Shown here: positions 59,395-64,000 of the stretch, one piece after another | Layout of the letters: each line of letters begins with the position of its first letter | How positions within the stretch are numbered: position 1 is the first letter of the stretch | DNA from: a virus | DNA length: 64,000 nucleotides | IMG/VR virus record: IMGVR_UViG_3300037258_000352 | Span: 1-64,000 of that record | Strand: one strand, 5' to 3' | The notes under the pieces: generated by a model | What the model saw: only the letters and a program-made list of their open reading frames with translations | What the model was told of the DNA's origin: nothing | Databases searched by the model: none | Program-made: the position numbers and the translations under genes

Positions 59395-60479
59395 TGAGCC
59401 GTAGACGGCATTTCGTGGGGACGGTCCCCTGCCCCCACCCGGAGGAAGGCCTACAAACCGTCCTGCGGGGCTCCGACGACATCACCAGCATGAGCGACAC
59501 CGAAAGCACCGACGGGCGCGCCGACTGGATCATCCCGATCCTCCAAGCCCGTACCCAACACGCCAACATCGTCGCGCTTAAGGGCCTGCACTACTACGAC
59601 CGGGACACGTTCCACCTGTGGAACACGTGCGTGTGTATGCGCCGGCCGCGGCGGGACCTCACCTACTCGGCTATGGCGCTGCCGTACGCGCGGCACGCTG
59701 AGGCGTGGTTCCCCACCTTCGAGCGGGTCACCGCCGCCCTCGGGCTCGGTGACGTCCTCTATCAGGTCGACGTCGCCGCACCGTTCACGATGGCCGCGTT
59801 CACGTGGGGTCCCGGGGTGTTCGCGCATTACGACGACGAGGTCGCCGCCGCGGTCAAACAGATCGAGCAGGTCCTCCGGATCACCGGTGGGCGGGTCGTG
59901 TTCCAAATCAGCGCGCCCGTCGAAACGGTCCTGACCGCGTGGGCCCCGACAGCGGTCCGGGAAATGCAAGCCGAGGTGATGGCCGACCGGATCGTGGGTC
60001 TCGCTGCCGCGTCCCCGGCGGGGACCGAGTTCATCGTCCACGAGTGCGTGGGCCGACCGAGGGGGAAACCGGTGACAGTGTTGAAGGACCTCGGTCCGGT
60101 CGCGGACCTCACCTCGGCGATCGTCCGTCGGTGGCCAGCGGGGCGGGTCCTCAACGCGATCCACCTACCCATCGGGGACGTCACCCACCCAGCGCCGCTG
60201 GACCCGAACTATTACGCCCCGCTGCGGTGGCGGAACGTCCCCGCCCGGGTGGCTCTGATCGCGGGTCTAGCGAACCTCCACGTGCAGGACTCCCAGCAGC
60301 GCAGCGCGTTGCGGATCGCGGAGCTCGCCGCCGGCCGCGAGTTGGGGGTGTCCACCCCGTGCGGGTTGGGTGGTGATGAGGACCTGCTGGCCTCGATGAT
60401 CCGCCGGACCCGGGACCTCGCCGTGATGCCGACCACGGTCGGGTCGTGGGACACGCTGATCGGTGACCGTGATGAGTGA
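59394..60479 (+). CDS. MetE/UROD-like TIM-barrel protein
   Basis: 361 aa, ATGA overlap. HFVGTVPCPHPEEGLQTVLR at the N-terminus, a central VDVAAPFTMAAF, HECVGRPRGKPVT, and C-terminal LGVSTPCGLGG follow the layout of cobalamin-independent methionine-synthase-like barrels, but the canonical zinc His/Cys set is not evident. It may be a catalytically altered relative. Function unknown; low-moderate confidence in the fold. Confidence 0.45.
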   Translation: MSRRRHFVGTVPCPHPEEGLQTVLRGSDDITSMSDTESTDGRADWIIPILQARTQHANIVALKGLHYYDRDTFHLWNTCVCMRRPRRDLTYSAMALPYARHAEAWFPTFERVTAALGLGDVLYQVDVAAPFTMAAFTWGPGVFAHYDDEVAAAVKQIEQVLRITGGRVVFQISAPVETVLTAWAPTAVREMQAEVMADRIVGLAAASPAGTEFIVHECVGRPRGKPVTVLKDLGPVADLTSAIVRRWPAGRVLNAIHLPIGDVTHPAPLDPNYYAPLRWRNVPARVALIAGLANLHVQDSQQRSALRIAELAAGRELGVSTPCGLGGDEDLLASMIRRTRDLAVMPTTVGSWDTLIGDRDE

Positions 60480-61260
60480 CCGCGCGCTGCTGCACATCGT
60501 CCACATGGACGACTCCTTTACCGAAGTCGAGGTGGGCGTCGAGGGTGCGCAGCACTGGTTACACACCCCGATGGGTCTGGTCATCGACGCCGGTGACGAC
60601 ACGGGCATGTGGACCCGGTGGCCGTTCGCGACGGTCAAGAGCTACACCGTGACCCCCATCGATGGCACCAACGACGTCGCCGCCCTGGACCCGGGCACCA
60701 CCACAGCCGGGTCTGACGCCGGCGTCATAGACCCGGACGACGTGACCGAGCCCGGGACCCGATGGTCGACGCTGTGCGTCCGAGACGGCCGGCAGGACGG
60801 GGCAGTGACCGTCGGGGACTCCCGGCTCCCCGCCGCGGTGGTCCTCGACTCAATCCGGGTCCGTGGCGTAGCAGAAGCCGCGCGGATGTGGCCGGCGCTG
60901 ACTGACGACGACCTCAGGGTGTTGACGACTCTGGTGGTGGACCTCGACATGCGGGCCGCCACCACCGAACGGCCCGGGCCGTCGACGGTGACCAACCCGC
61001 ACCGGGTCCAGCTGTGCTGGGTCGACGACCAGAACCACGGGCGGGTCAGTGTGTTCCCGAACCGGGCCCCGGTCCACTCGATGGTCGCCCGGGTCCTGGC
61101 CGGGGAGGACCTCGGGGCCGTCGCCCGGGACTACGACATCCCCCGCCACGAGCTGGCGGTCGTGGTCCGGCTCGCGGAGGAACTGATCACCAACGTCGAC
61201 GGACCCGAGCACCTCGGGGCACCCGACCGGGCCACCTACGAGCAGCAGGGAGGGTTCTGA
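60472..61260 (+). CDS. Hypothetical protein with DUF433-like C-terminus
   Basis: 262 aa. The C-terminal ~70 residues (VFPNRAPVHSMVARVLAGED, LGAVARDYDIPRHELAVVV) resemble the DUF433/antitoxin-type HTH. The N-terminal part is beta-rich. Possibly a regulator of the adjoining genes. Confidence 0.5.
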   Translation: MSDRALLHIVHMDDSFTEVEVGVEGAQHWLHTPMGLVIDAGDDTGMWTRWPFATVKSYTVTPIDGTNDVAALDPGTTTAGSDAGVIDPDDVTEPGTRWSTLCVRDGRQDGAVTVGDSRLPAAVVLDSIRVRGVAEAARMWPALTDDDLRVLTTLVVDLDMRAATTERPGPSTVTNPHRVQLCWVDDQNHGRVSVFPNRAPVHSMVARVLAGEDLGAVARDYDIPRHELAVVVRLAEELITNVDGPEHLGAPDRATYEQQGGF

Positions 61261-61868
61261 TGTCCCGGGGCGCCCGGTGGGTCACCGCGGTCCTCGTCGC
61301 GGCTGGTGTCGCTGTGGCGGGGTGTCAGAGCACCACCGCGACCCGGTCCCCGATCGTGATCTCGGCGGTGGACCCGGGGACGGTCGCGCCACCGTATGAC
61401 CGGGACAAGGATTTCGGTCGGGGGTGGGCCACCGTCCACGGGCACTGCGACACCCGCGAAGCCGTCCTCGAGCGTGACGCTGCGCTCAACGCGGTCGACA
61501 CCGACGGTGACGGCTGCAAAGACGACGGCCCGATCGTCGATTTGTACACCGGGAACACGATCCTGCCGGCGCAGGCGCAGATCGACCACGTGTACTCCCT
61601 GCGGCAGGCGTGGGTGGGGGGTGCGTGGAAGTGGAGCGCGGTGCAGCGCCGGATATTCGCGTTGGACATGGGGAACCTGCGGGCGGTGACCAGCGCGGTG
61701 AACGACCGCAAGGGGGACCTCGGACCAAGCCAGTGGCGCCCGCCGGCGCGGTCCGGGTGGTGCGGTTACCAGATGATTTTCAGGGCGACAGCGGTCCGGT
61801 GGAACCTGCCGATCACCCCCGCCGACGACACCGCTCTGCGGGACATGGCCGGGACCTGCCCCAAATAG
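61260..61868 (+). CDS. Secreted lipoprotein HNH nuclease (DUF1524-type)
   Basis: 202 aa, TGATG overlap. Signal peptide with lipobox VAVAGC (Cys ~22). The DUF1524 core: QIDHVYSLRQAWVGGAWKWS, LRAVTSAVNDRKGDLGPSQW and WRPP, with catalytic DH and downstream NxxKG. Such secreted HNH nucleases occur in actinomycete chromosomes and plasmids. In a prophage or plasmid state it could degrade extracellular or incoming DNA. Confidence 0.8.
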   Translation: MSRGARWVTAVLVAAGVAVAGCQSTTATRSPIVISAVDPGTVAPPYDRDKDFGRGWATVHGHCDTREAVLERDAALNAVDTDGDGCKDDGPIVDLYTGNTILPAQAQIDHVYSLRQAWVGGAWKWSAVQRRIFALDMGNLRAVTSAVNDRKGDLGPSQWRPPARSGWCGYQMIFRATAVRWNLPITPADDTALRDMAGTCPK

Positions 61869-61870
61869 CA

Positions 61871-61912
61871 ACCGGCCCCGGCAGGTGATCTGGGGGGCCT
61901 GCCAGGGCCGGT
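61871..61912 (+). terminator. Terminator after the + early arm
   Basis: ACCGGCCC-GGCAGG pairs with CCTGCC-GGGCCGGT across a loop at 61887-61898. It separates convergent genes at 61868 and 61957. Confidence 0.7.
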
Positions 61913-61956
61913 GGGGGTGGGACGGAGGATCCCTTGGGGCCCTCAGATTACCTCAT

Positions 61957-62274
61957 TCAGCGGCGGTGGCCACGGTCGTCGCCGCCACGATCATTCCAAT
62001 GGCCGCGACCGTCGTTCTGCCAGTGATCCCACGACCCGTGGCCGTAGCGGTCACCGTGCCAGTACCAGCGGGTGTTCTGGTAGCAGGCCTGGTTCCACCG
62101 GTTACGCCAGTCATCACAATCGACCCACCAGTACGGCTGAGCGACGGACACAGCGGGGGCAGACGACGCGGCGGGGGTCACAGTGGCAGCGGACGCGCTA
62201 CCGGCACCGAGTACAGCGGTCGCGGCTCCAGCAACGAGCAGAGCGATGGTCCCACGTGTGGCATGTCCAACCAT
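61957..62274 (-). CDS. Secreted Trp/His-rich protein
   Basis: 105 aa; ATG 62274 follows AAGGGAGATCCCGA. Signal peptide ending SASA (res ~28). The mature part is rich in W, H, N, D (DCDDWRNRWNQACYQNTRWY) with two Cys and an HGxxxHxxxD tail. Exported; may coat or modify the cell wall. The leader to 62396 has no other gene. Confidence 0.55.
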   Translation of the reverse strand: MVGHATRGTIALLVAGAATAVLGAGSASAATVTPAASSAPAVSVAQPYWWVDCDDWRNRWNQACYQNTRWYWHGDRYGHGSWDHWQNDGRGHWNDRGGDDRGHRR

Positions 62275-62396
62275 TCGGGATCTCCCTTGCATCGAATCGG
62301 GTAGTACCCCATTGAGGACGCTGGGTGTCGTGTAGTCGTTGCCCGACTGGGCGGTAATCTAGACTGAGGGTGTAGCCGGTGGGGTGATGTACGTCG

Positions 62397-62690
62397 TTAG
62401 ACGTAGTTACCGTCGCCCGGGTCGATTTCTAGTTGCTCAGGTGGGATGTCTTCCCAGCCGGCGCTGTCTGCTGCGATCGCGCGGCAGTCCACGCACAGCA
62501 GGTGCGGTTCCCCCATGTACGCCGCCGGCATGACAGCGACCCCACCGCATTCCTCGACCTTCGGCACCGCACCCGTTACGAGGGAATGCGCGGTGTAAGC
62601 CCACCGCTGCCGGCAGACCCCGTCTCCACCGGTGACCCACCCGTTGATCGGATCAACCACGGGGGGTTCATCACTGGTCATCGCGCTCAT
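62397..62690 (-). CDS. Hypothetical Cys-containing protein
   Basis: 97 aa, ATG after TTGGAGGTGC. Four Cys including LCVDCRA; acidic C-terminus. Unknown. Confidence 0.55.
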   Translation of the reverse strand: MSAMTSDEPPVVDPINGWVTGGDGVCRQRWAYTAHSLVTGAVPKVEECGGVAVMPAAYMGEPHLLCVDCRAIAADSAGWEDIPPEQLEIDPGDGNYV

Positions 62691-62714
62691 GCACCTCCAA
62701 CACCGCCGACCGGT

Positions 62715-63299
62715 CTAGTACGTCGATCGCACTTCTAGGTAGAGGGCTGACGGTGCAGGTGGAGGGTCGATGCGGCACGACTTACTCATATGGCGGGAAT
62801 CGTCGTCAGCGACCAGCCGCAACCCAGGAAGGTCCCGGCGCGGACCACGGGCGAGGGCATCGCAGCACGCTTTAAGTAAGGGCCACCGGTTGTCTTCGTC
62901 CGCTCCCCGATTGTGGCCCGGTGCCCACACGAGGACGACGTCCATATGCCGGCAGGGCTGTAAACCAGATCTGGTGGCGACGACCGTGACGGCGTCGATG
63001 ACTTCTTTCACTGCATGATGACGCTTCGTCCAGTGCGCCCGGGAGTTCGCTTGCAGCGGGTCCCAGATGGGTCGGTGGGTGACCACCTTGCGTGTTTTCT
63101 GGTTGATCTTCGGCCAGCCACCCCGACCTGTTTTGACCTCGAAAGCGGTATCCCACCTCGGTAGCGGGAGGATCACCCACCCGTCTGGCGGAGGATCATC
63201 GAGGACAATGAGGTCCGCGATTGGTCCTCGGGTAGCCCGGTCCACGGGAAGTTCGAGCCCGTCGAGGGGGATCTGCCCGAAGTTATGACGGACGGTCAC
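62715..63299 (-). CDS. RusA-like Holliday junction resolvase
   Basis: 194 aa from GTG 63299 (GTGA overlap). LQANSRAHWTKRHHAVKEVI, then GADEDNRWPLLKACCDAL and LVADDDSRHM give the RusA order with clustered catalytic aspartates. Would cut four-way junctions during replication, recombination or packaging. It has a ~75-residue N-terminal extension. Confidence 0.7.
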   Translation of the reverse strand: MTVRHNFGQIPLDGLELPVDRATRGPIADLIVLDDPPPDGWVILPLPRWDTAFEVKTGRGGWPKINQKTRKVVTHRPIWDPLQANSRAHWTKRHHAVKEVIDAVTVVATRSGLQPCRHMDVVLVWAPGHNRGADEDNRWPLLKACCDALARGPRRDLPGLRLVADDDSRHMSKSCRIDPPPAPSALYLEVRSTY

Positions 63300-63523
63300 T
63301 GTGGATCCCCCGGCATCCGCCACTGCCCGTCCGCGGTGAGCGCGTCCTCAACCCCACCCGCTGCTGCTGTGTACCCCCCGGAGCGGGTGAAGTGGTCACC
63401 CCTGGCGCGTTGCCGCCACTCCGCGACCAGGACCCGCAGTTGCCCTCTCAGAGCGCCGTGGCGCAACGCGGCCTGTCGGGAGTACTCCGCGCACGCGCAC
63501 CGGCACGACCCGTGGTCATCCAT
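63296..63523 (-). CDS. Hypothetical small Cys/Arg protein
   Basis: 75 aa. SCRCACAEYSRQAALRHGAL then Arg-rich helix. Overlaps the resolvase start; co-translated. Confidence 0.5.
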   Translation of the reverse strand: MDDHGSCRCACAEYSRQAALRHGALRGQLRVLVAEWRQRARGDHFTRSGGYTAAAGGVEDALTADGQWRMPGDPQ

Positions 63524-63980
63524 GATCTGGTTCCGTCGGGCGGGCGCGGGTGTTCGCGGCGATGATGTGAGTCAGGAGCGTTTTCGTGTCCGTCGTTAGC
63601 GCGTCCTCAACGTCGCCGGCGGCCACGTCGTACGCCACCCCGACCGCGATGTTCCCGGTGGTGCCCCGCACGCGCAGAGTCCGTGCCAGGGCCCGCCACC
63701 CCACCGCCGCAGTGGTCAAGGTGTCCCGGAACGCGGCGTGAGCGAGCGCGATTTGGGAACACAGTTCCCCGTCGGGGTTGTCGACCGCGCGGGTCAGGTA
63801 CTCCGTATCAGTGGGCAAGTCGGGACCGTATTCGAGCCCGGACTCGACGTTGACCCACGTAGCACCTTCCCTCCTGACTAGGAGGTGACTGGTCAGGCCG
63901 TAGGGGATCACCGCGACCTCAGGGAAATTAACCACCGTTAACCACCCCTGACCTGGATGTTTGTGGGGTTCGCTGCCCAC
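63516..63980 (-). CDS. Hypothetical protein at the right edge
   Basis: 154 aa from GTG 63980, though an internal start may be real. Helical C-terminal half (VEDALTTDTKTLLTHIIAAN). The upstream context lies outside the window. Confidence 0.5.
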   Translation of the reverse strand: MGSEPHKHPGQGWLTVVNFPEVAVIPYGLTSHLLVRREGATWVNVESGLEYGPDLPTDTEYLTRAVDNPDGELCSQIALAHAAFRDTLTTAAVGWRALARTLRVRGTTGNIAVGVAYDVAAGDVEDALTTDTKTLLTHIIAANTRARPTEPDHG

Positions 63981-64000
63981 CGCAGCAGCGCGCGGCCGGT

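Overview
The window is a GC-rich (visibly about two-thirds G+C) tailed-phage genome segment from an actinobacterial virus, with plasmid-type transfer genes embedded in it. The host is most likely a filamentous, sporulating actinomycete (Streptomyces, Micromonospora or Frankia type). Evidence for this: a WhiB-type regulator, an SsgA-family developmental protein, an XRE/DUF5753 plus DUF397 pair, a DUF2637 (SpdB-like) protein and a TraB/FtsK-like transfer ATPase, all hallmarks of that group. No terminase, integrase, replicase or DNA polymerase was recognised, so the genome continues beyond at least one edge.

1-35.8 kb is the virion and lysis arm, mostly on the + strand. In order: a giant repeat protein cut by the left edge; a portal-MuF fusion; small zinc proteins; a 2H-phosphoesterase/capsid-protease fusion; a minus-strand accessory block with tRNA-like elements; a major capsid protein carrying an Ig-like insert; head-tail connectors and tail terminator; a tail tube protein with the same Ig-like insert; regulators and an HNH nuclease; frameshifted tail chaperones; a second HNH nuclease; the tape measure; minor tail and fibre proteins; membrane proteins; a GH25-like endolysin; a third HNH gene (apparently frameshifted); a cysteine peptidase; and holin-like genes. 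A long perfect hairpin at 35.85 kb ends this arm. The components indicate a long non-contractile tail (siphovirus).

35.9-46.5 kb is a minus-strand array of small early-type genes: a cation-diffusion-facilitator-like transporter, a C5-cytosine methyltransferase, a NUDIX hydrolase, WhiB, a nucleoside deoxyribosyltransferase-like enzyme, a MerR-like HTH protein, zinc ribbons and many tiny membrane or Cys-rich proteins. 46.5-51.3 kb (minus) is a transfer-like operon: DUF2637/SpdB-like, several membrane proteins, a TraB/FtsK-like ATPase and an HEAGH metallopeptidase-like protein, followed by a cluster of GTCACG repeats. From 51.4 kb the + strand starts with the XRE/DUF397 pair behind a palindromic operator, followed by early-type genes including a poly-arginine microprotein, an SsgA-like protein, a membrane-anchored GIY-YIG protein, a MetE-like protein and a secreted DUF1524-type nuclease. 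The last 2 kb (minus) carry a secreted Trp/His-rich protein and a RusA-like resolvase.

The most striking regulatory structure is shared by both early arms. Short genes are preceded by a stereotyped leader: one of two promoter types (TTGAC-N17-TANNNT, or a bipartite GTAAC-N18-GATANA element found ten times with exact spacing), then a small GC hairpin, then an extended Shine-Dalgarno sequence close to GACACGGAGGA. All calls come from reading the sequence and recalling family features; no database search was run.
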